A DNA stretch of 64,000 nt, taken from positions 930,001 to 994,000 of the forward strand of contig NDFF03000001.1 of the NCBI GenBank assembly GCA_002150815.3. The letters are read 5' to 3'. The stretch comes from Grammothele lineata (taxonomy: Eukaryota > Basidiomycota > Agaricomycetes > Polyporales > Polyporaceae). A model generated the notes under the pieces. The model was not told the origin of the DNA, searched no databases, and worked only from the letters and a program-made list of their open reading frames with translations. The stretch's first letter is position 1; every line of letters begins with the position of its first letter. The position numbers were made by a program, and so were the translations under genes. This document shows, in pieces, positions 1-11,729 of the stretch.

Positions 1-966
1 AAGACGTTGAGGCGCGTTTTGGGTCTCCTCAAGCAATGTGTTGATCTCACCTCGTTGACGTTCGCTGGTGGGGTCTGGGAGGAGATCCTCTCCCAAGCCT
101 CACTTCCTCCCGTGGAGCTCCCCAGCTTGGCAAGGCTGAACTTCACGTATGAGCCGTGCTGGGTGTATGACGACGTCCTGGACCATCTTACCCTTCCCTC
201 AACTACATCCTATCGTTTCCTACTGGATCCCGATAACGTCTTCGATCACTTCCCGAGGAGGATTGTCAACTTGATGTCCTCCCTGAAGCCCCAGTGCGTC
301 GGCGTGTATTACCACGATGAATCGACCCAGAAGCAGTGTCGTGTCCGGGCCTGGAACCACAATTCCGGCGACCTCCAGCTAGAGGCCATCACAAAGGAAG
401 AATGCGTCTATGCAGCTGGGGCCAGCGGCGTCACCAACTCCATCCGCCGCATCTTCAGCTCCCGCGACGTCTGCGACCTGGTCGTCTTCGTCGAGAATGA
501 GATCGCACCCGCCGCCAAGAGAATGAGAGAACGCCTCCCCGTGCTTCTCAGTGCATTCCCCGCCATCACGACGCTCGAGGCTCACAGGATCGACGTCTAC
601 GACCTGGTCAAGGTTCTCGCGCACACTGGCTCGGACGGTCGGCCTGCGTACGCCCGCGACCTCACACACCTGACACTTCGCATTCGCTGGCCCCTGGACA
701 ATCCGGGCGCGGACGCAGGCTTGGCTGGCCAAGCGGTGCTTACCGGGATGAAGAAGATGCTGGCTCTCCGGAAGACGGCGCGCGGACGCCGCTTGAAACA
801 CTTCGCGTTGGAGATCAGGTGTGTGCAGCGGGATGGAAAGGCGAGCACCGACTTGGAGGGCTTCAGACGCGAGGTACTAGGTTTGTTCAAGAAGGACGCA
901 GACAAGGTGGAGGTGGATACACTTCTGGAGGATTGGCCGATGTATGAAGACTGGCAGACGGAGTAG
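1..966 (+). CDS. F-box/LRR-type protein, 3' part only
   Basis: The frame is open from the left edge to the stop at 964-966, so this is the C-terminal part of a longer protein. No start is visible; the TTG at 7 is just an internal codon. The roughly 320 residues look like the variable leucine-rich half of a basidiomycete F-box protein. The last 100 residues resemble in order the C-terminus of the F-box protein at 28323-30119: an 'LTHL/LKHL' strand, a helix ending before 'RGRRLKHFALEI' versus 'RGYRLEKFAVEI', then 'D-x-VEV' and a final 'EDW'. The F-box itself must lie upstream of the window. From family knowledge such proteins are substrate receptors of SCF ubiquitin ligases; the substrate cannot be inferred. 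Confidence 0.7.
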   Translation, partial: KTLRRVLGLLKQCVDLTSLTFAGGVWEEILSQASLPPVELPSLARLNFTYEPCWVYDDVLDHLTLPSTTSYRFLLDPDNVFDHFPRRIVNLMSSLKPQCVGVYYHDESTQKQCRVRAWNHNSGDLQLEAITKEECVYAAGASGVTNSIRRIFSSRDVCDLVVFVENEIAPAAKRMRERLPVLLSAFPAITTLEAHRIDVYDLVKVLAHTGSDGRPAYARDLTHLTLRIRWPLDNPGADAGLAGQAVLTGMKKMLALRKTARGRRLKHFALEIRCVQRDGKASTDLEGFRREVLGLFKKDADKVEVDTLLEDWPMYEDWQTE

Positions 967-1175
967 ACGTCGCTTCACGAAAGGTTGTGTCGAGCGATGC
1001 GTCGTTTACGGACACGCTATCCTGTATGATAAACATCTACTGTACAAACAACATCACTGCGAGCATAACGAGACATCCCGTGAACCTAGACTGACACTGC
1101 AGAGTACAGACCTTGAATGAGCGACAACGGGAGCTAGGAATACCGTGCAGCACGGTGGAGAGAGTGGAATACAAT

Positions 1176-2632
1176 TCAGACAGGAGAGCCCTTATACTCA
1201 TCACCGTCGTTGTATTGAGGGTCGCTATCCGTGTGCGTCATGCGCTCGAGGCTGATGCCGACCTCGAGCGGAGCCCCCGGCGAGCGCATCGCGCCCTCTG
1301 TCCGGCTCCTGCTCATCACGAAACGGGAGGACATCGGCGGCCCGGAGACGGACATCCGAGACTCGATCCCGGTGCGTATCGAGTGCGAGCGAGTGATCAG
1401 GAGGGAGAAGACAATGGCGTTGATGGGCGGTAGCTGTACGCCGTGTGTGTGATGACAACGAAGGTTTCAAGGTTCCGTCAGCTGTCTATCACTACAGGTG
1501 CGCGCAAGCGAAGAGGCGCGTACGCACCACATTGAGGAAGATGAAGAACGTGTTCGAGCCGACGACGTTGGAGATAATGAGCGCGAGCAGTGTCAAACAA
1601 TAGAGCGCAGCTGGACGAGGCCCACGACGTCGGGCGCGTCAGTTCGAGCGATGGTAGCCTCGGAGAGGGAAGCCACGTACCGGACTCCACAACAGCGTGG
1701 ATGATTTGGGCTGTCGAGCTCACACCCACGACGTGAGGAGCAGTCTGAGAGGTGATGCGCCAGATCTTCCAGCATATCAACGCTGCGAGAAGGGACGTCA
1801 AGAGCGGCTCGACGGTAACTATGTAGTTGTTCCCCCACTCACCCGCGCAGAGGACGTTCAGGCAGAACGTGAGAATGAAGAAATACCGGACGCGGATGCC
1901 CACTTCTAGGAGGATCTGGATATCGACGTCCTTGACTCCTGACTGGAATTCGGTGTTGACGGACCAGATACCCACGCCTGGATGATTGTAAGTAATGTTG
2001 GATCCATAGACAGCGTGCATCGTACCCCATGCAGCGAGTAGCAGGCCAATCGGAAGAACTGCAATCCACCAGGTGAAACTCCAAACCACTAGAGTGCGGT
2101 AAACCTGTCCCCGAATCGTTAGACGCCATATCCCACAGCCGCCCGCCTCCAAGACTTACGATGATCACGTCAGAGAACATGGCTAGAATAGCGGTGAGGA
2201 CACCCTTGGCCAGGGACGTCTTCGATGCAACATCGGCAAAGTAGGAGGCGGGATCTGCGAACTTCTGTCCGTTGGGGACACTGAACGCCTGATAGCCCAC
2301 GATCATCTCCACGACGAAGTCCTGTGGCGCAGCGACCGCGGTCAACAAACCCTGTACGAGCTGGTCGGCAATCCATGATTGTGCACGTACACTGGTCACA
2401 ATCAAGAATATCAAGAAGCAGGCTATGGGTAGCCACAAGGACATCCCATTGTGCACCTTCGCCCGAAGGATGACGGCGCACTGAGCTAGATATACATAAT
2501 ACACGCCTGCCAGCGACACCCGCGACTATGAGCGTCTTTGTACTCCGAAAGGGATGGAGGGTGCTCACCGGTGAAGAAATATTCCAGGAAAAGCCCCACA
2601 AGCTGGGCATTCACCTCCGAGATGTCCTCCAT
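1176..2632 (-). CDS. Basidiomycete seven-helix membrane protein
   Basis: Five exons splice cleanly on the minus strand. The start is the ATG at 2632 (good CACCAATGG context) and exon 1 ends 'LEYFFTG'. Introns follow at about 2514-2574 and 2105-2160 (donor GTAAGT, acceptor GACAG, joining DVII to VYRTLVVW), then about 1612-1680 (joining VES to AALYCLTLLALI), then about 1420-1512 before the last exon that begins 'LPPINAIVFSLLITR'. The protein of about 390 residues has seven hydrophobic helices and a hydrophilic, Ser/Arg-rich cytoplasmic tail. The order 'LVGLFLE', 'VY-TLVVWSFTWW', 'LTSLLAALICWKIW', 'VESAALY' and 'ITRSHSIRTG' is typical of a large Agaricomycete-specific family of unknown function. 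A sensor or receptor role is only a guess from topology. Confidence 0.85.
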
Positions 2633-5505
2633 TGGTGCGAGGAATCCACTCACAGCAAAGCGCTGTGGGCGTGGGCACGGACCTGGGGGGAGGATCGGCA
2701 AAGAGGGAGGGCGGAGGAGGCTTCGGCCGCACGTCCGAGACACATACTCTTTAAAAGCAGGCGCTTGGTGTTGATGTCCGAGGTGGAGTCTTCTCGGGCG
2801 CATATGTCTGGAGCGCCTGCGCGCCCGCGTGCTCACCTGGCCTATCGTCCGGCATCATCGGTAGGCGTGTTAACGGCGACGGGCGGACACCGGTGAGCGT
2901 CAAGACATGGCCTGATTGCGAGGGCCTCAAGGTCCCACGGCGGCAACGCGATTGCGCGCGATGGTTATGGAGGATCGCAAATGACAGGAGTTGTAGACCG
3001 CCGCGGGAATTTTCTTCGTCCCTGTGAATGATCAGGGATTATCGCCCCGAGCAGCGCAGCTGATGATCAAGAGCGGGAGCGATGCAGCACAGGATGCGTT
3101 GGTTGTCCGTCCACGACTTGATGCCGCCAGCGTGGTCACCGTCGACGAAAGAACTAAATGAAGCCTAGGGGAATGTCCGTGATGGTCGTCAAATCTCACC
3201 ATTCAGCTAGGACAGGCAGTACGTACAGATTGAAGGGATCTAGAGTCATGAGCATCTTGAGCATGTCCCACGAAGGCGAGGATAGAGATCCGAGACGCCA
3301 GGTACGAGAAGAGAGCGGCGCGACTTGAGCGTCATTACGAAGTCTCGCTGAGGTCTCGAAGGAAGCTTTACAGGTCGAGATGCACAGCACCGGACGCTGA
3401 TGACTCCGCAAGCGTACGATCGAGCTCCCTCGGCGAATTCGTAGGTCTACGCGATGGGTAATTGAGCGCAGGATCTTTGTATGTAGCGACTTCGTGGCGG
3501 ACTGGCCAGGAGCTTTGTCCCCGTGGCACCACCTGACCATGATGACTCTGGACTTTGCAGTGATCATCATGTCCCTTGCAGGAGCACGGAAGGAAAGTTT
3601 GATCCTACGATAGAGTTAGTCAGGGCATGCTTTGAGAAGTGAGACAGTATCTCGCCACTGCGGACCTCCGACTTACTGCTGGTGATATCTACTATTTACG
3701 AGGCACTCCCTCTTTAACGGCGTTTACTGTAACTTTCAAGTTGTCTTCAACTAAAGCCAAAAGAGCGCCTGCAGGTCACATTCCAGCTGCCGTCAGGGAC
3801 TCATGGGCACAAAGGGGGAGGGAAAACTTCGTAATCGATGTTGATGGGCCCGTGTTCGGTGCGTGGTGGCAGGACTAAGTAGTACTGCGACGAGACAAAG
3901 GCTACACTCAGGGGCCCCGGTCCTCCGACGGAGGCGGCAGCTGGCGGACGTTGCCAGGGACCGACCGGCGGCTGGCACGGCCCAGAGTCCGGTCTTCACC
4001 GAGATGTCCGGAATACTACGGCACGGCTGTCGTCTCTGGATCTTGGTGACCGTAACGTTCTCTCCCGACCACTGAAAACGAATTCAAGCATCGCGCAAGC
4101 CCCCGCAAGGTATTCCACAGCAACACATACGGAGGGCTGTTCTGGACAGTTCCTTGTTACGAGTCATCGGCTTCAGGCTTAGCTCAGTAGGATTTTGATC
4201 CTTCCACCTGCCGCGTACCATGATGATCCCGGTTCACTCAAGAGAAATCAGTCACCCGTCGTTCTATCTTATGAAAGGACTGGCAGACAAGAATTACCTG
4301 GGACTGACTGAGTGATGACAGACTCCTTTCTGTATGTGGTTTACACTACTTATCTGTAATGGATGATCCATGGCGATTGCCAATCCACCACAACGGTGAC
4401 GTGGCTTTGTACCTACATGAATGGGGCCTGATTACTCCCTTCGTTCGTCGCACCGACATCAGTAATCGTCATTTTAAGCACCGCCTGCATTACTTCGAGA
4501 TCCCCCTTTCCTGCATACTGACGTCGAGTTATCTTGGAGGCGATAGACCGCAAAAGCACTAGTCCGATACGAATGTACGAGGCTCGCGTGTGTCACGGAT
4601 ACGACCTGAGCCATTGGCTCTGAAATTGTAAGGAGTCTAGTACCCATCACTCCAGGAACGCGGCTCACGATCACAACCCAGACCGATGGTGGGGCGAAAT
4701 TCCAGAGGGATGCGGGGAGGGGTGCAAGACCATTCAAAAGCTTGGGTATCACTCTCACGTTGAACAAGTTTGGAAATATGTTCAGTCTCAGTTATGTGTA
4801 CCGTGGCCAAGGCACGATAGCTCAACTTTCCCTCCAGGTCTATTTCTGGCGACTTCATGACATGGTGAGCTTGATATCACTCACTTATAGCCAGCCAGCT
4901 TCCAAGATCTTTTTATAGTACTACGCCGCACTTCCATGTTTCCCTGCCCAGCCGTCCATCACCAGTGTACTGCAAGCTGTTCTGGAGACACATTGACATT
5001 CCCAATAGAGAGGTTATTGCATCATTGCTCACAGACTTGCGGTCTTTGGGAAATGCATCTTCAGCAGGCAAGAAGCTCCATGCGGACGCAGGGTTTTAGA
5101 GCGTTGGTAAGGGAGGCCAGCTAGGCCAGTCGAACTCGATACTGCAACTTGGTTATGTGCTCGAATCGACTGATGAATAGAGATAGAACTGGACGTCTAA
5201 CTCGTGAGTGTATCCCCTCATACTCGACCGAGCGCTTGTTCCATCCACCGGCTCACATCTACTCGACGGTATTCCGACCCGCGGCTACATTTGTGGAAAC
5301 AAAGTTCGGCCCGGATGCAGAAGAAATCGTTCCTAGCCATGCTCCACACGTGTTGTGTCCATAAGTAAACCTAGTGACTCAGTCGGAGGCATTCGGCATC
5401 TAATTCAAGAGCGGTGGGAATTCCTCTCCGGGCCTCTTATTTAACACACTCCCCTATGTACCATCAGAGAGGACAACCCAAGTACCCTGACCCCCTGACT
5501 GCATC
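2633..5505. other. Gene-poor intergenic stretch
   Basis: I see no convincing gene in these 2.9 kb. The longest open frame is on the minus strand at 3196-3570 (124 codons). It begins in low-complexity basic sequence and ends in a hydrophobic stretch 'DPFNLYVLPVLAEW', which could be a decayed exon but matches nothing I know. The rest has stops in all frames and no run of consistent splice signals. The right end holds the promoter of the first methyltransferase, with a TATTTAA-like element near 5438. Confidence 0.5.
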
Positions 5506-6680
5506 ATGGCTATCACTTCTGCGGAAAGTAATCCTGCGTTTCGACCTTTGGACGATGCACTATACAAGATGGATGAACAGCAACTGGAATTCATGAAAAA
5601 ACAGACTGGCATCCAAGATCCCGAGGAGCTCAAGAAACACATTATAGGAGTACAGGAAGAAGCATACGCTGTAAGCTCTCACTGCGACTCACGCTGTTTC
5701 TCGGAAGTTGAGTGGAATGGCTCGGCAGATTTATCCCTATCCGTGTATTCGTCGCTTCGTATTCGTCCAGTGAGTACCACGTATGATGTTTGCATGAACT
5801 TCGCGGTTCATCGTGTTGTAGCTTGAAGCTAGCAGGCCTCCCAGCGTACCAACGCTTGCTAAGCCTGGGCAAGGAGCGCAGGGGTGCTATATTGCTTGAT
5901 ATTGGGTGCTGCTGTATGCACTCCTACTGCAATCTAATACTGGTGGGAGATCGCTCACCAACTTAACCGCGCAGTCGGCAATGATATCCGTAAAGCCATC
6001 GAGGATGGATTCCCCATGGAAGGCGCGATCGCCTCCGATCTCCATCCCGGTACGCGTTTCTTCGATATGTAACAATCTGCTCGCAATGGGTCCTTGCTCA
6101 TGGTCGAATATCGCATGTGGTACTTGACGCGGCAGAATTCTGGGAGCTTGGACATAAGCTCTTCAAAACCACGCCCGAAAGCTTCCCAGTGCCTTTCGTG
6201 CCCGGAGATGCCTTCAACCCCGAGCACCTCGCTGTCGTCCCACCAATCGCCACGGTCGCAGAAGCCCCACCGCCGCTCCCCCTCCCGTTGACCGGCTTGA
6301 CGTCGCTGAATCCACTGCGGGGGCGCGTGTCCGCGATCCACGCTTCGGCGTTCTTCCACCTCTTCGATGAGGAGAAACAAATGTACCTTGCTCGTGCGCT
6401 CGCGGGCCTTCTATCTCCCGAACCAGGTTCGGTCATCCTCGGCACACACGGCGGTCGGCCGGAGAAGGGCTTCCGGGACGAGCAAACCTACCATAGTTCG
6501 CATGCGCGGATAATGTTCTGCCACAGTCCTGAGAGCTGGGCCGATATGTGGGAGAACGAGATTTTCGAGAAGGGGCAGGTCAAGGTAGAGGCGTCCCTGA
6601 TCGAGCACAAGAGAGAAGACGTCGTGGTCAAGCCTGGGTACAAGCTTTGGCTTCTGGTCTGGTCCGTCACTAGGCTTTGA
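5506..6680 (+). CDS. SAM-dependent methyltransferase, copy 1
   Basis: Five exons (5506-5670, 5729-5769, 5822-5913, 5975-6049, 6136-6680) join without a frame break into 305 codons plus stop. The SAM-binding motif I is 'LLDIGCCFGNDIRKA', built across the exon 3/4 junction. An acidic residue follows at the end of the next strand ('ASDLHPEFW'). Further conserved blocks are 'LGHKLFKTTPESFPVPFVPGDAF', 'AIHASAFFHLFDEEKQ' (motif IV-like) and 'MFCHSPESW'. The layout fits the Rossmann methyltransferases found in fungal secondary-metabolite pathways (the AusD/Trt5-like kind) and many uncharacterised basidiomycete homologues. Substrate unknown. The paralogue at 8084-9242 follows in the same direction. 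No terpene cyclase or polyketide synthase is nearby. Confidence 0.88.
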
Positions 6681-8083
6681 GGGGTACTAGGAAGGAGAGG
6701 GTTCTCACGTGGGACAAACCTATGGCTGCCGGGAGGTCGTAAGCAGGTTCAACGTACGTGAACGCTCCTGAACAGCCACTATGGCTTCCATGCTGACGTT
6801 AAGTATGGGCGATCTGCGCAGATTCTTTGAAACCATGGCTGTCCCTATATGTACAATTAAAGTTTCCCGGTGCATTCAACTGGAACGGGATGTGTCAATA
6901 GATATATGACGTTCGAAATGAGCCCACGTACCAACTCCTAAAGTCTTGTGCTCGTACTCTGGGGAGGGGTGTTGACATAATTTTTGGATTCCCTCGACCC
7001 CTTTTCAACAAGTTAAGGGATCCGGATGTATCTCTGGCGCAAGTGAAAGTCTGTTGTATGGGCGAATCCCTCCCATCTTGCTTTCCCAGACGTACGAGGA
7101 GCGGCCACATGGGGCGTAGGCCTATCACCCCGCCCGTCGCTACAAACACCATCGTTCGGAAGAGCTATATCTGTATCGTCCAGCGTCAGTCGTTGAATGT
7201 CATTCTTACCGCGCGCCGACCTCGCATTCTCTTGGATGAATACGGACGGCGTCGGCGCGTACAGTTTCTTCTAGTACGCAATTATGCTGATACACTGTGC
7301 TTCGCCTCGGGTGAGCCTTCCGAACGCATGCATAAATAGGGCGTACCTGCAGCACGTAGAATGCAAGAGTTGCGGACGTTACGTGGTCGGATGCGGGGAA
7401 CGAACGCTGCGGGGCACCTGCGTGGCATCATACGCGGACAGAACCTTGCCTTTTCGGTAACACACCGTGCCAAGCACGGGACCGAACGCCGGGCGCCTCG
7501 TTCTTGCTCGCGAGAGGTCGTGACCTACCCTCAACGTCTTTGCCTTCCGGACTTCCCTGTCTGCAATGTTGGAAGTAAAAAGTGGCGCGACTGTTGCTTT
7601 TCGGTGGACTACCACTGCTTCGGTGTGATTATGAGCGGATGGAAGGAAGATGCCGGACGTGAGAGCTGTCCTCACAAGCACAAGCGTCCTATATGGAGTT
7701 CTCGGGGTCGTTGTTGAGCTATAGCCCGAGAGCGTTGCGCTCTCGGACCTATGGGGCCGCTGTTGATAGATGAGCTAGAAGGTCCGCAGTAGTCCAATGT
7801 TCGGATACCTGTTTGCGAAGCGCATGGCCGTGGTGGGCTTCGGTCGACTGCGTACACATCCGCTGGACAGCCCGATTGTAAGCGGGTCGCAGTCGGTTCT
7901 CTGAACTTTGGGTAGTGGCATCAGCCTCGCGCTCCCGTCTTAGGTCCATTAAAATGCCGCACCTTATAAAGAGGACGAACTCAACGAGGGGCGCACCGCC
8001 CGCTCGTGCTAGCTCCCCGCCCACATTTCCCCCTTCTCCCAAACCCAATCAACCACCACGAACTTGCACTGCTAGCTCGGACC
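6681..8083. other. Intergenic region between the methyltransferase paralogues
   Basis: I see no gene in this stretch. Short open frames occur on both strands but lack splice support and recognisable protein. A TATAAA box at 7965-7970, about 114 bp before the ATG of the second methyltransferase, is the only regulatory feature I can point to. The block 8030-8080 just before that ATG is a pyrimidine-rich leader, as is common in basidiomycete genes. Confidence 0.5.
7965..7970 (+). promoter_or_regulatory. TATA box of methyltransferase copy 2
   Basis: TATAAA lies 114 bp upstream of the start codon at 8084, a usual distance in filamentous fungi. The first copy has only a weaker TATTTAA-like element near its start. 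Confidence 0.5.
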
Positions 8084-9242
8084 ATGGCCGTCGCTATTGA
8101 ACGCACAAGTGCGCTTGACACCTCGATGGCCCCATTATTGACCCCAAACGGCCATGTGAGGAAGTCCGAGTCCGAGCCGAGGGACCCGCTCCTTGAGGCA
8201 TCGTATGCTTCGATTACGGAGGAGGAGCGCGATTTCGTCAGGACGCAGACGGGTATCGAGGATGATGAGGCCCTCCGGGAACACGTGTTGTCTGTGCAAG
8301 CGGAGGCGTTCAAGGTACACCCGTACCCATGTATTCGGCGGTTTGCGTTCATGCGGTGAGTAAGCTCGATGGATAAGCTAGAGAATCCGAGGAGGCTCAC
8401 ATGGGGTGGGGTATGGAGGATGAAGTTCTCGTCAAAGGTTGCAGCATATAACCAGCTTCTCCAGCTCGGCCGAGATCGTGAGGACGCTATCTTGCTGGAC
8501 ATAGGATGCTGTTGTAAGTTAGGCTGTGGGGAAAGTGATGAGTTGCTCACAAGGTTCGCTAGTCGGTAACGACGTCCGAAAGGCGGTCTCCGACGGGTTT
8601 CGGGTGGAGAATGTCGTCGCCACTGATATCCATCCTGGTGTGTATGCTTCAGTTGGAACGTTCCTGCTGGATCACATGGAAGGACTTACTGTGCATCCGC
8701 GGTCAGAGTTCTGGGATTATGGCCACAAGCTATTCAACACTACTCAGGAGACCTTCCCTGCTCGCTTCATCGCCGGTGACGTCTTCGACCCTGTTCACCT
8801 TGAGACCGTGCCCCCCTTCACCACGAGTCCCGATGCCCCCCGTCCACACCTGCCCACTCTCACATCGCTCACCCCCCTCCGCGGGCACGTCTCCGCCGTC
8901 CACATCTCCGCCGTCTTTCACCTCTTCTCCGAGGATGAGCAAGCGCAGCTCGCACGCGCGCTCGCGGGCCTACTCTCCCCCGCCCCAGGCTCGATGCTCT
9001 TCGGGATGCAGAGTGGGCGCGCGGAGGCGGGTCTCCGCGTCGAGGCAGGCGTGCCCAACTCGCACGGGCGCCAGATGTTCTGCCACTCGCCCGCGAGCTG
9101 GCGCGCGCTCTGGGAGGGCGTCTTCCCGCCTGGCGCGGTGCGCGTCGATGCGGAGGTGTGGGAGCTCGATAGGGACGACCTGAAGCCCGTCGCGGAGGGT
9201 GCAAAATTCTGGGTCCTGACGTGGTGTGTGACGCGGTTGTGA
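8084..9242 (+). CDS. SAM-dependent methyltransferase, copy 2
   Basis: Four exons (8084-8355, 8419-8513, 8563-8637, 8707-9242) give 325 codons plus stop. The protein is clearly paralogous to the one at 5506-6680: 'QTGIEDDEALREHVLSVQAEAF', 'YPCIRRFAFMR', 'LLDIGCCFGNDVRKA', 'ATDIHPEFWDYGHKLF', 'VSAVHISAVFHLFSEDEQ', 'MFCHSPASW' and a shared C-terminal '-CVTRL'. It has about 25 extra N-terminal residues. Intron positions match except that copy 1 has one more intron just before 'YPYPCIRRF'. The last intron (8638-8706) is 69 nt and free of stops, so an unspliced reading would add 23 residues; the paralogue shows it must be removed. Likely a tandem duplication with later divergence. Confidence 0.88.
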
Positions 9243-9588
9243 GCGCGCGGGAGACGCGAGGGTGCTTGATACGGGATACCAAGCGTTTAGAATGTCGCCG
9301 AGTTCCATTCAACTGGACGGACGGCGCGCCGAGGACTTAGAGGCTCTCCTTGTAGCGCTAGCCAGGCCGGTTTCAACAACCGACGCGGTATTGGACATAG
9401 ACGGACGTATACACGGGCGTGAGGCGTTTTGCTCTTCAGTAGAGGGGTTTCTGCTAGCGAAATGTATTGCACAAGATTATACATTGGATCTTCGTAAATC
9501 AGCGTGGTTCGTTACAAGCCTTCAGTCCAGTGAACTGCGCACGTCCCTTTCTGTATGTCTACATGGATCGAGGGTCGCCTATGCCTTG

Positions 9589-9834
9589 GGCTCAGCTTCC
9601 TCCAGCGGCGGGGGGCCGTCGTCGTCTGAATCGTCGTCGTCGGCATCAATGCCCGACGGACCCGCGTCGCCACCGGCACCACTACCCATCTGCTTGAGTA
9701 GCTGAGGCACGTAAGATTAGTGCCGTGCTACAGTGAGTTGTTACACGACGTACCGCGTCCATGTCCATTCCGCCCATACCGCCCATACCGCCCATACCGC
9801 CCATACCCGGCATACCCATACCACCCATGCCCGG

Positions 9835-9867
<33 letters not shown>

Positions 9868-10531
9868 TCCCATGTCCATACCACCCATGCCTCCCATATC
9901 GAAGTCGTCGTCCATCACGGGCTTCTCGTCCTGCTCGTCCTCGTCCACCCACTTGGAAAAGTCGGTCTTAATGAACGCATTCCGGACCTTCTCCTTGGTC
10001 AGGCGTGGCCAGAACTCCGCCTTCTTCTCCTTTTTGCGGATCAGAAGCTGCATCGAGCGCGAGGAGAGGTTCTTTGACGACGCCTGGAGGAGCGGAACGC
10101 GCGCAATAGATAAGCAGACGCGAGAGCATTCAAGTACGGCGGTTACGCACCTCGGGGTCGACCTCCTCGAAAAGGTCTATGGAGAACTCGTAATCCTTCT
10201 CCTCGATGCCCTTGGCGGCACTGCAGATCAGTAAAAACGCGTCAGTATCCCTGTATGCACGCAGACACAGACCGCGACCACTCACTTGCCCGCCTTGGCC
10301 TTGAAGGAGAGCTTGCTGGAGGTAAGGCTATATTCAAGCGTTTCCGGCTTGATGTCCGGAAGATTTACAGTGACATAGAGGATGTTCTGGTGCGGCGCAT
10401 GGACGGTTAGCACCGTATTTGGGAGACGTTCGGGCCCAGGCGCGAAGCCCAAACGGGAGGAGATCGCGCACCTTCTTCTCGTCAGACTCGGAGCTGCGCT
10501 GAGCCCAAAGGACCTCTGGATGAAGTGGCAT
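9589..10531 (-). CDS. sba1: Hsp90 co-chaperone p23 / Sba1
   Basis: Five exons on the minus strand. The protein starts '[14 protein letters not shown]', the classic p23 N-terminus, then runs through the CS domain ('[21 protein letters not shown]', 'SKLSFKAK', '[14 protein letters not shown]', '[20 protein letters not shown]', '[15 protein letters not shown]'). The motif around 'WPRL' and '[10 protein letters not shown]' is diagnostic. After the CS domain come about 45 residues of GGM/GMP repeats and an acidic tail ending 'EEAEPKA'. Yeast Sba1 has a comparable Gly-rich linker. By family knowledge p23 binds ATP-bound Hsp90 dimers and slows ATP hydrolysis in the cytosol. The 265 bp to the divergent gene at 10797 is a shared promoter. 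Confidence 0.96.
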
Positions 10532-10796
10532 TTTCGATTTTGGATGTCGCTGTCGGCGTCGCGGACGATGAGCGCGATCTTTTGAGGATGAGTGCGGGGC
10601 GGACGAAGGTACCAGAAACGAGGAGAACTTCCCGGCGCCTGTCTCGACGCGCCGCGCGTCGCCTCTACCGCGCCCACACACGTGATCTGGGGAACGCGCT
10701 GCGCTGGAATCGGAGCGCTGTGTCTAAGTTTCGTCTGCCACCGTCCTCCTCCGACCCGACACCTGCTGCGACGCAGACCTTCTCAGAGGCCCCTCC

Positions 10797-11729
10797 ATGA
10801 TGTGGTCTGTATCCTGTTTATACCTTCCTCGTTGTGTTCTCACTCCTTTTCAGGTGCATGAGATGGTATCTACCGCTGGTCCTCCTGCCTATCCCCATCG
10901 CGCCACCTTACTTCTTACTTCTCTTCCTCTTCTCGACGACCGTACATGCAAGACCATGGTACGCCCGCCTTTGCACCCCTGCGTAGTGTTTCTGATTCAA
11001 ATAAAACCGTACAGCTTTTACTGCATGCTCCTGCTGACGGCGATGTTTGTCTCAACGTGTTACTGGCCGCCGGTTCCCATTAACACCCCGCTCGTACGAC
11101 CGTGGTCGGAAAATGTCACGACCTTCGCCGACGCACTACGTCTCCTCGCACCGAACGTACCAGCAGAAAAGATACCCACCACCATCCCTATAGTTGACCG
11201 CTGCTGGTGCGATCTCTCCGGGGGTTTCTTTATGCCCGTCAACACAACGAAGTGGGAGGAGACAAGCGTAGTGCGACTGCGGGACAGTATCGAGCGGGAG
11301 ATAATGCTGGAAAGGCGAGCGGAACAAAAGAAGGCATGTGAAGCGTTGGCGGAGGACGAGCGGGAACCCCCGTGTGAGGCCGTTGAAGATGAGCCCCCAG
11401 CACCATCTCCCGCGGCTCCGGAGAAGCGGACTATCCTGGAACTGCTGTGGCTCCTTACACGCTCCCTCCTGATCAAGTCTAGCTCGAATTCCACCTCCCA
11501 GGCCGCCAATATCACGGTGGTACCAGACGACGACGAAAATGTTACGGAACAAATCCTGATATTGGACGAGGAGACGGGAGAGTGGGTCCTAAGGGATGCG
11601 CCGCCACCCCCTGTCGTTACGCCTGATCCCCAGCCGGCAATCCTACCATGGCTCTCGCGGGAGCACGACCTGCGCCAGTTTGGCTTTGGGATGGTGCTGG
11701 ACCTCGGGTGGCCGGATTCGGGATTATGA
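10797..11729 (+). CDS. Membrane-anchored protein of unknown function
   Basis: The main exon runs to the stop at 11729. Upstream, an exon starting at ATG 10858 ('MRWYLPLVLLPIPIAPP') joins over an intron at 10957-11012 to 'CFYCMLLLTAMFVSTCYW'. A preceding mini-exon at 10797-10804 (GTCTGT donor, TTTTCAG acceptor) also keeps the frame, so the true start is 10797 or 10858. The N-terminus has two hydrophobic segments. A lumenal region follows with several N-glycosylation sequons (NVT, NTT, NST, NIT) and the block 'CWCDLSGGFF-P-N-T-WE', then a Glu-rich coiled-coil stretch and a short hydrophobic C-terminus. I have the impression that uncharacterised fungal proteins share this Cys-Trp-Cys block, but no function is known to me. 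Confidence 0.75.
   Translation: MMWSVSCLYLPRCVLTPFQVHEMVSTAGPPAYPHRATLLLTSLPLLDDRTCKTMVRPPLHPCVVFLIQIKPYSFYCMLLLTAMFVSTCYWPPVPINTPLVRPWSENVTTFADALRLLAPNVPAEKIPTTIPIVDRCWCDLSGGFFMPVNTTKWEETSVVRLRDSIEREIMLERRAEQKKACEALAEDEREPPCEAVEDEPPAPSPAAPEKRTILELLWLLTRSLLIKSSSNSTSQAANITVVPDDDENVTEQILILDEETGEWVLRDAPPPPVVTPDPQPAILPWLSREHDLRQFGFGMVLDLGWPDSGL

Noticed and set aside
8638..8706. Reading through the last intron of methyltransferase copy 2
   Set aside because: The 69 nt segment is stop-free, but the paralogue has an intron at the same place and the protein blocks abut only if it is removed.
5506..9242. A secondary-metabolite cluster around the methyltransferases
   Set aside because: No synthase, cyclase, oxidase, transporter or cluster regulator lies nearby; the neighbours are housekeeping genes.
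9720..10077. Plus-strand frames full of Pro/His or Ile/Pro repeats
   Set aside because: They are the complement of the GGM repeat of p23.
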